Shown: positions 44,971-55,000 of the stretch, piece by piece
Position numbering within the stretch: the stretch's first letter is position 1
Layout of the letters: the number at the start of each line of letters is the position of its first letter
Source of the DNA: Pelagihabitans sp963760375
GTDB lineage: Bacteria; Bacteroidota; Bacteroidia; Flavobacteriales; Flavobacteriaceae
Direction of reading: 5' to 3'
Length of the DNA stretch: 64,000 nucleotides
Assembly: GCA_963760375.1 (NCBI GenBank)
Contig: CAVXCS010000007.1
Coordinates: forward strand, 930,001 to 994,000
Made by a program: the position numbers and the translations under genes
Notes under the pieces: generated by a model
Databases searched by the model: none
What the model saw: only the letters and a program-made list of their open reading frames with translations
What the model was told of the DNA's origin: nothing

Positions 44971-46125
44971 ATGCGTTACGATCGAACATTGTCTTACAGG
45001 CCGATTCCTTTATTTCTGATTTTTTTATTTTCCTTCTTGCCCTCCTCATGTATCGACCCTGTGGCACCCGAATTTGAGTATCGCGAAGGATTGCTTTTTA
45101 TTGAAGGCTTTGCCTCGACCGTCCCTGGCGCTTCCTTTGTGGTCGTCAACGAATCTTCGATTGAATTTGGGGTCTATGCGGTCAATTTTCTGGCCGGGGC
45201 TTCGGTAAACTTTGAAAATGTGGATACCGGGACTGTGGTCGCCCTGAACGAAGTGGTCGGTGCTTATCAGCCCCCATCCAATTTTTCGGCAGCGGCAGGG
45301 GAAAACTGGAAGTTGAATATCACCTTGGCCGATGGCCGAACCTATGAATCTACCCCGGAAGAGGTATTGGAAGCGGTGCCCATCGATAAAATCGAGGTAA
45401 CCTATGATCCAGAACTCGCTTTTCGCGAATTGGACGGCGGCAAATTCGTGCCCGGCCATGCCTTGACTGTGAATTTCCAGGAGCCGGCAGATCCCGATAA
45501 CTATTACTATTGGACCTACCGGACCTACGAGAACCTCGATTTCTGTGAGAAATGCACCGAAGGCGTCTTCAGGAACAACCAATGCCAATCCTATCCCATC
45601 GGTGGGCGGGGAAGACGGTACTTCGACTATACCTGCGATGTGGAATGTTGGAAAATTCGATTTCCGGAGAGCATAAGTATTTTGGACGATAAGTTTTCCA
45701 ACGGTAAAAGCATTGCCGATCTGCCCATCGGGGATATTTTGCTATATACCAAGGAGAACATGGTGGTGGAGGTACAACAGTATTCCCTGACCCCTGCCGC
45801 TTATGATTATTATAAGGTGCTGAAAGACATTGTAGACAACAATAGCGGATTGAATGCGCCGCCACCAGCCGCGTTGATCGGCAATCTGACCAATACCAGC
45901 GACCCGGATGAATTCGTTTTCGGCAGGTTTACTGCCGCCGCCACTTCGGTAGCCACCTTATTTATCGATAGGAGTGCCATTCAGGAACCGCAATTGGACC
46001 CCCGAGACCCCATAGTACAAGAAGCCTTTGGAGACCCATTGCCCGATCCCATTACCACCATAGCCCCTTGTTCCGAAACAAAATTTAGAACCGCCATTAC
46101 CCCACCGGGATGGATCGAACAATAA
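44971..46125 (+). CDS. DUF4249 lipoprotein, second copy
   Basis: 384 aa. Lipobox LFSFLPSSCIDP. It is a tandem paralog of the preceding gene, with the same domain and near-identical stretches (NYYYWTYRTYENLDFCEKC, EVQQYSLTPAAYDYYKVLKD, GLNAPPPAALIGNL, FGRFTAAATS). The cysteines are conserved: FCEKC, QCQ and CDVEC. The C-terminal end is intact (APCSETKFRT, then PPGWIEQ). It is 7 bases ahead of the TonB-dependent receptor, so the two are probably co-transcribed and act together at the outer membrane. Confidence 0.93.
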   Translation: MRYDRTLSYRPIPLFLIFLFSFLPSSCIDPVAPEFEYREGLLFIEGFASTVPGASFVVVNESSIEFGVYAVNFLAGASVNFENVDTGTVVALNEVVGAYQPPSNFSAAAGENWKLNITLADGRTYESTPEEVLEAVPIDKIEVTYDPELAFRELDGGKFVPGHALTVNFQEPADPDNYYYWTYRTYENLDFCEKCTEGVFRNNQCQSYPIGGRGRRYFDYTCDVECWKIRFPESISILDDKFSNGKSIADLPIGDILLYTKENMVVEVQQYSLTPAAYDYYKVLKDIVDNNSGLNAPPPAALIGNLTNTSDPDEFVFGRFTAAATSVATLFIDRSAIQEPQLDPRDPIVQEAFGDPLPDPITTIAPCSETKFRTAITPPGWIEQ

Positions 46126-46132
46126 TTTTGAA

Positions 46133-48544
46133 ATGACCAAAATGACCAAAACCGCTTGTATAATTTTTATTTTTTTCAATCTGCTGTTCGTGCATGCCCA
46201 AGACTTCGGACTCACTTTTGAAGTGGTGGCCGCGGAAAGCGGATTGTCCTTGGAAGGGGCAGAAATCTCTATCAAACCTGGTTCTTCTGGCGGCGTCACC
46301 GATGCTACCGGGAACTTTTCGATCAATTTGCCGAGAAATACCTACAACATCACCGTTTCTTTCATCGGTTTCAAAGACCAGTTCCGCAGTGTACTATTGA
46401 ACAAAACCACCTTGATCAAAGTGGCTTTGGAAGAAGAGGAAGAACAGTTGTCGGAAGTGATCGTTAGGGCGAAACGTCGGACGGATATCGTGGAAACGCC
46501 TCAAATGGGCGCGCTGCAGCTTGATGCCCAGGAACTCAAAAAAATACCTGCCGCAGTGGGGGAATTCGATGTGTTGCGGGGCATGACCTTGCTGGCAGGG
46601 GTGAACAATGCCGGCGAGGTAAGCAATGGCCTTTCCGTTCGAGGGGGTTCTCTAGATCAGAACCTGCTGTTGTTCGACTATGCGCCCGTGTTCAACCCCA
46701 CCCACCTTTTCGGCCTTTTTTCGGTTTTTACCCCCGAAGTTGTCTCTACCGTAGACCTTTACAGGGCCAATATCCCCGCCCGATACGGGGGAAGGATCAC
46801 CTCTGTTTTGGATATCAAGGTCAAGAATCCGTACGTGGATAAAACCAGGATTTCAGGTGGCGTTGGAATCGTATCGAGCCGCCTCTCCGTTGAAACCCCG
46901 TTGGTGGAAGACAAACTGATGATGAATATAGGCGGAAGGGCAGGATTAACAGGCTTTTTGCTGCCTTTATTGTCAGAAAGGCTGAAAGATACCAAAGCGA
47001 ATTTTTATGACGGCACCATAAAATTGCTCTATTTGCCCACCGATAACGACCAGGTATCGTTCACCGGCTTTTTTAGCAAGGATTTCTATCAGTTAGACTT
47101 GCTTACCCAGGTAGAGAACATCAATGCCGAAAACAACCAATACGATCTCCAGACCCTGAACGGCACCCTGAATTGGATGCATACCTTCAAAGATGAATCG
47201 AACCTGAAGAACATCCTTGTGTATAGCAATTATACCCCAAAGACCATTTTTCCGGAACAGGACAACGACAATGAGATCCTCTATGAATCCCAGATCAACT
47301 ACCTTAGTTTCATTTCTGAATTCTCGAAGACCCTTTCAGACCAAGTTGATTATTATGGGGGCATCCAGGCCAACGAATATCGCATAAGTCCGGGCACCTT
47401 GGATCCGGGGACCGGAAACAGTATCGTTCCGGTAAAACTCGAAACCGAGACCAGCTATGAACTGTCGGGTTTTGGGAACCTCAATTGGAAGCCCATTGAA
47501 CAAGTTGCCTTTTCGGCCGGACTTCGATTCAACCACTATGTTTTTGTCGGCCCCTATGTCGAGGCCACTTTTGACGATGTGTCGGGCGATCTGATCGGCT
47601 CGACCGTTTTTGGAAAGGGCGATGCCGTAAAAACATACAACAGTTTGGAACCCAGGTTGGGGGCGAATTTCAAACTTGGGGAACGCACCTCCATAAAGGC
47701 AAGCTATGCCCGAACCAACCAGTACCTCCAGAATATTTACAATACCACCACCCCGTTGCCGACCTCGCGCTGGAAAACGGCCGATCCCAACATAAAACCA
47801 CAGCAGAGTGATACCTATGGGCTGGGAATATATAAGAACAATAGCGATAATACGGTTGAAATTGGCCTTGAAGGCTATTATAGGTCATCGAAGAACAATC
47901 TGACCTACAAACCTGGCGCCGATTTTTTTCTTGAGGAATTCATAGAAAGGGACGTGGTGACCGCGACCGGGGAAGCCTATGGAGCGGAACTGAGTTTTAA
48001 GAAAGTCAGGGGGACGCTCAACGGCTGGTTCAACTATACCTATTCAAGGAGCCTCCTGCAATCACAGAACGAAAAACTGGCCGACCGCGTGAACAACAAC
48101 CAACAATATCCCTCCGATTTCGATCGCCCCCACGTTTTCAACGGCACCTTGAACATCGAAGGGGACCAGTACAATACGTGGAGCTTCAATTTCACCGCCC
48201 AAAGCGGTCGGCCCTATACCGTGGCCAATAGTGTATTTGCCCTTGAAAACATCAATGTTCCTATTTTTATAGAAAGAAACAATGCAAGGCTTCGACCCTA
48301 TCATCGTTTGGATTTTTCCTGGAAGATCAAATATGGAAAGAACCCGAACAGAAGATGGGTTGGGGATTGGACATTTACCGTTTACAATGTGTACAGCAGA
48401 CGGAACCCTTTCAACCTATACTATTCACAACGCCAAGACGGGGTTGATACCGAAATATTTTTAGGGAGCCCGCTAGGGACCTATGAACTTTCGGTGATGA
48501 ACAGTCCGCTTTTCGCAGTTACTTATAACTTTGTGTTCGACTAG
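46133..48544 (+). CDS. TonB-dependent receptor with carboxypeptidase-like regulatory domain
   Basis: 803 aa. Signal peptide (TACIIFIFFNLLFVHAQ), a carboxypeptidase D regulatory-like domain at about residues 25-110 (GLSLEGAEISIKPGSSGGV), a plug domain (LRGMTLLAGVNNAGEVSNGL, SVRGGSLDQNLLLFDYAPV), then the barrel ending in AVTYNFVFD. It should import a large substrate across the outer membrane with TonB/ExbBD energy. The start is at 46133 or at the second ATG at 46142. It follows the DUF4249 genes, which usually come after the receptor; here two copies come before. The substrate is unknown. Confidence 0.95.
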   Translation: MTKMTKTACIIFIFFNLLFVHAQDFGLTFEVVAAESGLSLEGAEISIKPGSSGGVTDATGNFSINLPRNTYNITVSFIGFKDQFRSVLLNKTTLIKVALEEEEEQLSEVIVRAKRRTDIVETPQMGALQLDAQELKKIPAAVGEFDVLRGMTLLAGVNNAGEVSNGLSVRGGSLDQNLLLFDYAPVFNPTHLFGLFSVFTPEVVSTVDLYRANIPARYGGRITSVLDIKVKNPYVDKTRISGGVGIVSSRLSVETPLVEDKLMMNIGGRAGLTGFLLPLLSERLKDTKANFYDGTIKLLYLPTDNDQVSFTGFFSKDFYQLDLLTQVENINAENNQYDLQTLNGTLNWMHTFKDESNLKNILVYSNYTPKTIFPEQDNDNEILYESQINYLSFISEFSKTLSDQVDYYGGIQANEYRISPGTLDPGTGNSIVPVKLETETSYELSGFGNLNWKPIEQVAFSAGLRFNHYVFVGPYVEATFDDVSGDLIGSTVFGKGDAVKTYNSLEPRLGANFKLGERTSIKASYARTNQYLQNIYNTTTPLPTSRWKTADPNIKPQQSDTYGLGIYKNNSDNTVEIGLEGYYRSSKNNLTYKPGADFFLEEFIERDVVTATGEAYGAELSFKKVRGTLNGWFNYTYSRSLLQSQNEKLADRVNNNQQYPSDFDRPHVFNGTLNIEGDQYNTWSFNFTAQSGRPYTVANSVFALENINVPIFIERNNARLRPYHRLDFSWKIKYGKNPNRRWVGDWTFTVYNVYSRRNPFNLYYSQRQDGVDTEIFLGSPLGTYELSVMNSPLFAVTYNFVFD

Positions 48545-48560
48545 TAATCGGCCGGCCCCC

Positions 48561-48908
48561 CTACTGCTTATAAAATTTGACACTTATTTCCTGTGATCCG
48601 TAACGGATACGGATCATGTAAATGCCAGGGTCCAGATCTGCGATAGGTAGGCTTATGGCATTGTTCTGTATGGCCCATTGGTATTCCTGTAGCGTATTTC
48701 CGGACAGGTCTGTTACACTTATAGTCGCTTTTTGGCTGTTGGTCAGGCCCAGCACGTTCACCGTGTGGGATGCGGGGTTGGGAAACACCTTGATTTTCGG
48801 TTTTTCCGTTTCCTGAACAATGGGCGCACTGTTGTGCCCAACATGCTGGGCAAGGGAAGTTTGGCACCATAAGGTGCCTATTAAGATCATGAATAGGAGT
48901 CGTTTCAT
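48561..48908 (-). CDS. Short exported protein consisting mainly of a T9SS type A sorting domain
   Basis: 115 aa. A signal peptide (RLLFMILIGTLWCQTSLAQ), about 18 linker residues (HVGHNSAPIVQETEKPK) and then only the sorting domain: IKVFPNPASHTVNVLGLTNS, ISVTDLSGNTLQEYQ, DLDPGIYMIRIRYGSQEISV, KFYKQ. No cargo domain is present. It may be a small surface peptide, a decoy or chaperone for the secretion machinery, or a remnant of a longer cargo gene. It is convergent with the receptor gene and follows polA. Confidence 0.82.
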   Translation of the reverse strand: MKRLLFMILIGTLWCQTSLAQHVGHNSAPIVQETEKPKIKVFPNPASHTVNVLGLTNSQKATISVTDLSGNTLQEYQWAIQNNAISLPIADLDPGIYMIRIRYGSQEISVKFYKQ

Positions 48909-48979
48909 CTCAAGACCTGAAGGTTGCCGGATGTGAGGGTAACCTCCAGGTATGCAACGCTAAATCTACCATTTTAGTA

Positions 48980-51820
48980 TCAGTGGGCCTCCAACCAATT
49001 GTTGCCGGCGCCCATTTCCACATCGAGCGGCACGGCCAATGGATAGGCATGTTCCATTTCAGACTTGATCATCGGTTTGAGCATATCGAGTTCGGGTTTG
49101 TACATATCGAACACCAATTCATCGTGCACCTGCAGCAACATCTTGCTCTTGAACTTGCCTTCCGTCAATTTACGGTGGATATTGATCATTGCAACTTTGA
49201 TGATATCCGCCGCGCTTCCCTGTATTGGTGCGTTGACCGCGTTTCGTTCCGCCGCCCCACGCACCACTTGGTTGGCCCCGTTGATGTCTTTCAAATAACG
49301 CCTTCTCCCCAGCACGGTCTGAACATAGCCATGTTCCCTGGCAAAATCGATCTGCTCACTGATGTAATTGCGCAATTTTGGGTAGGTCTTATAATAGGTA
49401 TCGATCAATTCTTTTGCTTCCGAACGCGAAAGGTCGGTCTGGTTGCTCAAGCCAAAGGCCGAGACGCCATAAATAATACCAAAGTTCACGGTTTTGGCAT
49501 TGCTCCGTTGTTCCCTGGTGACCTCTTTCAACGGAATGTTGAAAACCTTGGAGGCGGTGGAGGCATGGATATCCTCGCCATTTTTAAAGGCCTCTATCAT
49601 GGTGGTCTCATCACTGAGCGCAGCGATGATGCGCAGCTCTATTTGGGAGTAATCCGCCGAAAGCAAAACGTAGTCTTTATCCCGCGGCACGAAGGCCTTG
49701 CGTACTTCGCGCCCCCTTTCGGTTCTGATGGGGATGTTCTGGAGGTTCGGATTGTTGCTGCTCAACCTTCCGGTGGCCGCGACGGTCTGCATATAATCGG
49801 TATGGATCCTTCCGGTCGAGGGCTCCACCTGCAAGGGAAGCGCATCGACATAGGTGCTCTTCAATTTGGAGAGGCCGCGGTACTCCAGCACATCGCGGAT
49901 GATTTCGTGGTCTTTGGCCAAATAGGAAAGCACGTCTTCCGCGGTGGAATATTGCCCCGTCTTCGTTTTTTTGGGCTTATCGATCAATTTAAGTTTGTCG
50001 AATAATATTTCGCCCAATTGCTTCGGCGACCCGATATTGAATTTTTCCCCGGCGGCCCCGTATATTTTTTCTTCCAAATGCAAGATGTCGCTGTCGAGGT
50101 CCTTCGACAGGGATTTTAAGAACTTCTCGTCCAATTTGATGCCTTCCAGCTCCATATCGGCCAGCACGTGCAGCAGCGGTATTTCGATGTCATTGAACAA
50201 GGAATCGGTTTGGGCTTCCCTCAATTCGGGTTTCAAATGCTGTGACAGTTGAAAGGTGACGTCGGCGTCTTCCACGGCATATTCGGTTTGTTGTTCCAGC
50301 GGCACATCGCGCATGTTCAGCTGGTTCTTCCCTTTTTTACCTATAAGTTCGGTGATCGAAACGGGCGTATAATTCAGATAGGTTTCCGCCAGCACATCCA
50401 TATTGTGTCTCATATCGGGATTGATGAGGTAATGTGCCAACATGGTATCGAAACATTTGCCCTTTACGCGGATACCGTATTTATGAAGTACCTTGATGTC
50501 ATATTTGAGATTCTGCCCGATCTTTTCGATGTGCCCTGCGTCAAAAAATGGACTTAGCTGTGTGATGATGTCCTGGGCTGCCTTCCGATCTTGGGGGAAT
50601 GGGATATAAAATCCCTTGCCCGTTTCCCATGAAAAGGCGATGCCCACCAATTCGGCTTCCAAAGGGTTCAATGAGGTGGTTTCGGTATCGAAACATACGG
50701 AAGTTTGCTTCATCAAATTTTGAATGAACAATTTCATCGCCATACCTTGGGCCACGCTCTGATAGACGTGCGGAACCTCTTGGATGGTTTTACGGCTAGA
50801 GACATCCTTGATGGTGGCCGCTGCCTCCCCTTCATTATTGCCAAACAAGGAAAACTGGCCGCTGCCCGCAGCTTGCGTAGCCTGTTTTTTTCCAGTTACC
50901 GTACTGGTGACCTGGGCTGGGGTCTCTTCCAAATTGTCTGAAAAAATTTTGATGAACTGATCCTTTAGCCTTCTGAATTCGAGCGCCTCGAATATTTCCT
51001 GGACTTTATCGGTATCCGGCATCGACAATTCATAGTCTTTGGCATCGAAACGCACGTCGCAATCGGTACAAATGGTCGCCAATTTTTTGGAAAGCATGCC
51101 CAGTTCCTGGTTTTCCTCGACGCGTTCCTTCATTTTTCCCTTCAACTTATCGGTGTTGGCAAATAGATTTTCCATGGAACCGAATTGCGCGATGAATTGT
51201 TTGGCCGTTTTGTCGCCCACGCCCGGAAGCCCGGGGATATTGTCGCTGGCGTCCCCCATCATGCCCAGGTAGTCGATGACCTGTTCGGGGCGCTCTACTC
51301 CAAATCGTTGCTGCACTTCGGGGATGCCCCATATTTCAATCCCATTTCCCATCCGGGCGGGCCGGTACATGAAAATATTCTCCGACACCAATTGCCCAAA
51401 GTCCTTATCGGGCGTCACCATGAATACCTTATAATCTTCCTTTTCGGCTTGTTTGGCCAAGGTGCCGATAATGTCGTCCGCTTCCCAGCCCTCCAAAACC
51501 ACAACGGGAATGTGCATGGCTTTTAGGATGTCCTGTATGAAGGGTACCGCCACCCGAATGGCGTCGGGGGTCTCATCACGATTGGCCTTGTATTCGGCAA
51601 ACATTTCGGTACGTTCGGCACTGCCTCCTTTATCGAAACAAACCGCCAGGTGATCGGGCCGTTCCCGTTTGATCACATCGAACAAGGAATTCATGAACCC
51701 CAAAATGGCGGAAGTATCGAGTCCCTTCGAATTGATCCTTGGATTCTTGATCAGGGCATAGTACCCCCGGAAGATAAGTGCATAAGCATCGAGTAAAAAA
51801 AGTCGTTTTTGTTCAGCCAT
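48980..51820 (-). CDS. polA: DNA polymerase I
   Basis: 946 aa. An N-terminal 5'-3' exonuclease (LLDAYALIFRGYYALI, GWEADDIIGTLAKQAE), then a 3'-5' exonuclease domain that looks active (CFDTETTSLNPLEAELVGIA), and the polymerase with DYSQIELRIIAALS near 720 and QVHDELVFD near 897. It fills gaps and removes RNA primers. It follows the glycosylasparaginase gene with a 47-base gap. No anomaly seen. Confidence 0.98.
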   Translation of the reverse strand: MAEQKRLFLLDAYALIFRGYYALIKNPRINSKGLDTSAILGFMNSLFDVIKRERPDHLAVCFDKGGSAERTEMFAEYKANRDETPDAIRVAVPFIQDILKAMHIPVVVLEGWEADDIIGTLAKQAEKEDYKVFMVTPDKDFGQLVSENIFMYRPARMGNGIEIWGIPEVQQRFGVERPEQVIDYLGMMGDASDNIPGLPGVGDKTAKQFIAQFGSMENLFANTDKLKGKMKERVEENQELGMLSKKLATICTDCDVRFDAKDYELSMPDTDKVQEIFEALEFRRLKDQFIKIFSDNLEETPAQVTSTVTGKKQATQAAGSGQFSLFGNNEGEAAATIKDVSSRKTIQEVPHVYQSVAQGMAMKLFIQNLMKQTSVCFDTETTSLNPLEAELVGIAFSWETGKGFYIPFPQDRKAAQDIITQLSPFFDAGHIEKIGQNLKYDIKVLHKYGIRVKGKCFDTMLAHYLINPDMRHNMDVLAETYLNYTPVSITELIGKKGKNQLNMRDVPLEQQTEYAVEDADVTFQLSQHLKPELREAQTDSLFNDIEIPLLHVLADMELEGIKLDEKFLKSLSKDLDSDILHLEEKIYGAAGEKFNIGSPKQLGEILFDKLKLIDKPKKTKTGQYSTAEDVLSYLAKDHEIIRDVLEYRGLSKLKSTYVDALPLQVEPSTGRIHTDYMQTVAATGRLSSNNPNLQNIPIRTERGREVRKAFVPRDKDYVLLSADYSQIELRIIAALSDETTMIEAFKNGEDIHASTASKVFNIPLKEVTREQRSNAKTVNFGIIYGVSAFGLSNQTDLSRSEAKELIDTYYKTYPKLRNYISEQIDFAREHGYVQTVLGRRRYLKDINGANQVVRGAAERNAVNAPIQGSAADIIKVAMINIHRKLTEGKFKSKMLLQVHDELVFDMYKPELDMLKPMIKSEMEHAYPLAVPLDVEMGAGNNWLEAH

Positions 51821-51867
51821 TATTGATATAGTTATGGAAATACATCCAAATCATTGATTGGTTTTAA

Positions 51868-52860
51868 TTATTTAAGGTAAGACGCGGAGGGGTTGTTCAC
51901 ATGTCCTCCCTCTGAATAGGTTCTGTACGTAAATCCCGGCTGGATGCAGAAGCCACCGGTCTGTCCTTCCTTGTTGATCGCGATAAACCCGATCTGAAAA
52001 TCAAGTCGATCGCCATTTTTGGCAATGATGCGTTTCACCCCTTCCTCGCAGGCTTCTTGTGGCGATTTGCCCTGCCGCATAAGCTCCACGATCAAAAAGC
52101 TGCCCACGGTGCGTACCACTTCTTCCCCAACGCCGGTAGCCGTGGCGCCTCCCACCGTATTGTCGACAAATAGGCCCGCGCCGATGATCGGGGAATCGCC
52201 CACACGTCCTGCCATTTTATAGGCCATGCCACTGGTGGTGCAGGCGCCGGCGATATCGCCTTTCCCGTCAATGGCCAACATCCCAATGGTATCGTGGTTT
52301 TCGATATTGATGATGGGTTGGTAAAGCGATGTCTTTTTCCATTCCAACCAATCCTGTTTCGATTTTTCGGTTAGCAGGGAAGTCTTTTGAAAGCCCATTT
52401 CATAGGCAAACTGTTCCGCACCCTTACCGGCCAACATCACATGGGGTGTCGTTTCCATTACTTTTCGGGCCACCGAAACGGGATGTTCGATATTTTGGAG
52501 ACAGAGCACGGCCCCACAATTGCCATCCTTGTCCATAATGCAGGCATCCAGCGTTACGTTGCCGTCCCGGTCTGGCCTTCCACCTAGGCCCACGGTCTGG
52601 TTTTCGGCGTCGGCCTCCTCGACCATAACACCCTGTTCCACTGCGTCCAATGCGCTCCCACCATCCTTTAAGACCGACCATGCCTTTGCCGAAGCATTGT
52701 GGAAATCCCAGGTACAGATCACGATGGGTATATTTTTTTTCTTAGGATGGGCAACTGCAGGTGACGCCTCTTCCGGCATTGCTGAAGCGGCCAACATTGG
52801 GGTCGAGAGCATCGCCGCTGTTCCGATGGTCGAATTTTTAAGGAAGTTTCTTCGTTTCAT
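51868..52860 (-). CDS. Tat-exported N4-(beta-N-acetylglucosaminyl)-L-asparaginase
   Basis: 330 aa Ntn-hydrolase that removes the glycan-linked asparagine from glycopeptides. The N-terminus carries a twin-arginine signal (MKRRNFLKNSTIGTAAMLS). The autocleavage and catalytic threonine is T191 in NHDTIGMLAID, and the active site continues in GRVGDSPIIGAGLFVDNTVG and TGVGEEVVR. The precursor is cut before T191 into two chains. Bacteroidota such as Elizabethkingia have active homologues. It is divergent from cutC. Confidence 0.94.
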   Translation of the reverse strand: MKRRNFLKNSTIGTAAMLSTPMLAASAMPEEASPAVAHPKKKNIPIVICTWDFHNASAKAWSVLKDGGSALDAVEQGVMVEEADAENQTVGLGGRPDRDGNVTLDACIMDKDGNCGAVLCLQNIEHPVSVARKVMETTPHVMLAGKGAEQFAYEMGFQKTSLLTEKSKQDWLEWKKTSLYQPIINIENHDTIGMLAIDGKGDIAGACTTSGMAYKMAGRVGDSPIIGAGLFVDNTVGGATATGVGEEVVRTVGSFLIVELMRQGKSPQEACEEGVKRIIAKNGDRLDFQIGFIAINKEGQTGGFCIQPGFTYRTYSEGGHVNNPSASYLK

Positions 52861-52901
52861 GCCCTGAGGATGGTTATTTTTAGGGCTCTAAATATAAGTA
52901 A

Positions 52902-53624
52902 ATGCGCGTAGAAGTCTGTGCCAATTCTTTGCAATCTGCCTTAAATGCCGAAAAGGGCGGGGCCGATCGAATTGAGCTCTGCTCCGAGTTGGGGGTGGGC
53001 GGCGTAACCCCTTCTTATGGGCTCCTAAAAATGATTAGGGAACAGGTAAAGATTCCCGTCCATGTCCTGATCCGACCCAGAAGCGGCGATTTCACCTATT
53101 CCAGAACCGAGTTCGAAGTGATGTTGCACGACATAGGCCTATGTGTTGAACTGGGATTTGATGGTATCGTTTCAGGGATACTGAATAACGATTTTACCAT
53201 GGACAGGGAACGTACCGCCGAACTGATTGAGGCATCCGGAAAATTGGCATTTACCTTTCACAGGGCATTCGACTGGGTGAAGCACCCTCTGGAAACTTTT
53301 CAGGAATTGGAGAATTTAAAGGTCGATTATGTCCTGAGCTCGGGACAAAAAAAAACGGCACAAGAGGGTCTAGGACTTCTTGGGGCACTGCTCAAACGGG
53401 CCACGCATACCGTCGTGATGCCGGGCGGTGGCGTGGGTATTGAAAATGCGGCAATGTTCAAGGAGCAGGGATTTAAAGTCATCCACCTATCGGGTACAAA
53501 AATGGTTCAAAACCTTGCAGCGGCGCCAAAAATATCGATGAACTCGATGCGATTTTTGCAAGAAGGCACCTTGGCGATCACCGATATGGAAACGATCCAA
53601 AAAGTGGTCGCGGGCGTTAAATAA
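52902..53624 (+). CDS. cutC: Copper homeostasis protein CutC
   Basis: 240 aa TIM-barrel. The family start is evident (RVEVCANSLQSALNAEKGGA, DRIELCSELGVGGVTPSYGL) with HVLIRPRSGDFTYS and AFTFHRAFDWVKHP following. Its role in copper handling is established in some bacteria but the biochemical activity is unclear. It follows a divergent short gap from the asparaginase gene and precedes the phosphoesterase gene by 54 bases. Confidence 0.95.
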   Translation: MRVEVCANSLQSALNAEKGGADRIELCSELGVGGVTPSYGLLKMIREQVKIPVHVLIRPRSGDFTYSRTEFEVMLHDIGLCVELGFDGIVSGILNNDFTMDRERTAELIEASGKLAFTFHRAFDWVKHPLETFQELENLKVDYVLSSGQKKTAQEGLGLLGALLKRATHTVVMPGGGVGIENAAMFKEQGFKVIHLSGTKMVQNLAAAPKISMNSMRFLQEGTLAITDMETIQKVVAGVK

Positions 53625-53678
53625 AATGAAAAAGACCCGATGTCCGCCTCCAAACAAATATATTTGTAATAAAAAGCA

Positions 53679-54908
53679 ATGCTTCGTTGGGTCATCTTTA
53701 TCGCCATTTATCTAATACTGGGCTTCTATGCCCTGCAGGCCATAAAAACCACGACCCGTTATCCATGGGTGTATTATACCTTTATTGCGCTCTCCTTATT
53801 GGTGCTGGCCAATTTCGTCTATCAATTTACGATCGGCGATGAAACCGGAAGGGTTTTGAGCCGACCCAAAAGTTATGCGTTCGGCTTTTTGCTGACCATG
53901 CTTACCTTCAATGTCATCACTGTGATATTCCTGTTCTCGGAAGACCTGTTCAGGCTACTTGCCGGGATGTATACCAAGTTATTCGGAACGACCAAGGAAT
54001 TCACTTTCCCTGAACGACGACGCTTTTTGAGTCTGATCGCCATGGGAATCGCGGTAGTCCCCTTTGGGGCACTGTTGCTGGGCATGTACAAGGGCAAATA
54101 TAATTATAAGGTGCTCAAGTATGATATGGCTTTCAATGACTTGCCCGAGGCCTTTCACAACTATCAAATTACCCAAATATCCGATATCCATAGTGGTAGC
54201 TTCGACAATAGGAAAAAGCTCGAATATGCCGTCAATTTGGTAAACGAACAGGGAAGCGACGCGATTTTGTTCACGGGCGATTTGGTAAACAACAAAACCG
54301 AGGAAATGGTCCCCTGGAAATCGCTATTTGCCACCTTAAAAGCGAAAGATGGCGTTTTTTCGGTACTGGGGAACCATGATTACGGCGACTATTACGACTG
54401 GGATACGCCGGAGGAAAAAGCACAAAACTTAGCTGAATTAAAGAGCCTGCAACGCGAACTGGGCTTTGATCTTTTGTTGAACGAAAGCAGGTACCTACAA
54501 AAAGGGAACGATCGAATCGCTTTGATCGGGGTCGAAAATTGGGGCAAGGGCGGATTTAAGAAAGCGGGCGACCTCAAAAAGGCGGTTGCCAACATCGATA
54601 AAAACGATTTCAAAATCTTGATGAGCCATGATCCCTCACATTGGGAGGCGGTCGTTCTCCCGGACGACTATCATTATCATTTGACACTCAGCGGCCATAC
54701 CCATGGGATGCAATTCGGCATAGAAATACCCGGGTGGTTCAAATGGAGTCCGGTAAAATGGCGCTATAAGCAATGGGCTGGCATTTATGAGGAGATGGGG
54801 CAGTACATCAACGTTAACCGTGGATTTGGTTTTCTGGGCTATCCCGGGAGGGTGGGTATTTGGCCCGAAATCACCGTGATTACTTTAAAAAAGAGCTCAT
54901 TAACATGA
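53679..54908 (+). CDS. Membrane-anchored metallophosphoesterase
   Basis: 409 aa. Four or so N-terminal helices (WVIFIAIYLILGFYALQ, FIALSLLVLANFVYQF, FGFLLTMLTFNVITVIFLF, FLSLIAMGIAVVPFGALLLG) precede a calcineurin-type domain: ISDIHSG near 167, TGDLVNN, GNHDYGDYY near 230, SHDPSHWE, and GHTHGMQFG near 337. These two-metal enzymes include UDP-2,3-diacylglucosamine hydrolase-like and YkuE-like proteins; the substrate cannot be told. A TATATTTG (53659-53666) lies 12 bases before the ATG, without a clear -33 partner. Confidence 0.93.
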   Translation: MLRWVIFIAIYLILGFYALQAIKTTTRYPWVYYTFIALSLLVLANFVYQFTIGDETGRVLSRPKSYAFGFLLTMLTFNVITVIFLFSEDLFRLLAGMYTKLFGTTKEFTFPERRRFLSLIAMGIAVVPFGALLLGMYKGKYNYKVLKYDMAFNDLPEAFHNYQITQISDIHSGSFDNRKKLEYAVNLVNEQGSDAILFTGDLVNNKTEEMVPWKSLFATLKAKDGVFSVLGNHDYGDYYDWDTPEEKAQNLAELKSLQRELGFDLLLNESRYLQKGNDRIALIGVENWGKGGFKKAGDLKKAVANIDKNDFKILMSHDPSHWEAVVLPDDYHYHLTLSGHTHGMQFGIEIPGWFKWSPVKWRYKQWAGIYEEMGQYINVNRGFGFLGYPGRVGIWPEITVITLKKSSLT

Positions 54909-55000
54909 TTTTAACTTGCTGTCCAAACCACAAAACTTTCCAAGGATAGAGCGATTTAACATTTTTTACTACATTTGGTCAATAACCCAATGATTCAAAT

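Noticed and set aside
48541..48560. GC palindrome between the receptor and T9SS genes as a terminator
   Set aside because: GGCCGGCC is present but no adequate loop or T tract is found.
48983..50005. 340-codon plus-strand frame
   Set aside because: Antisense to polA, with no recognisable domain; a shadow of biased codon use.
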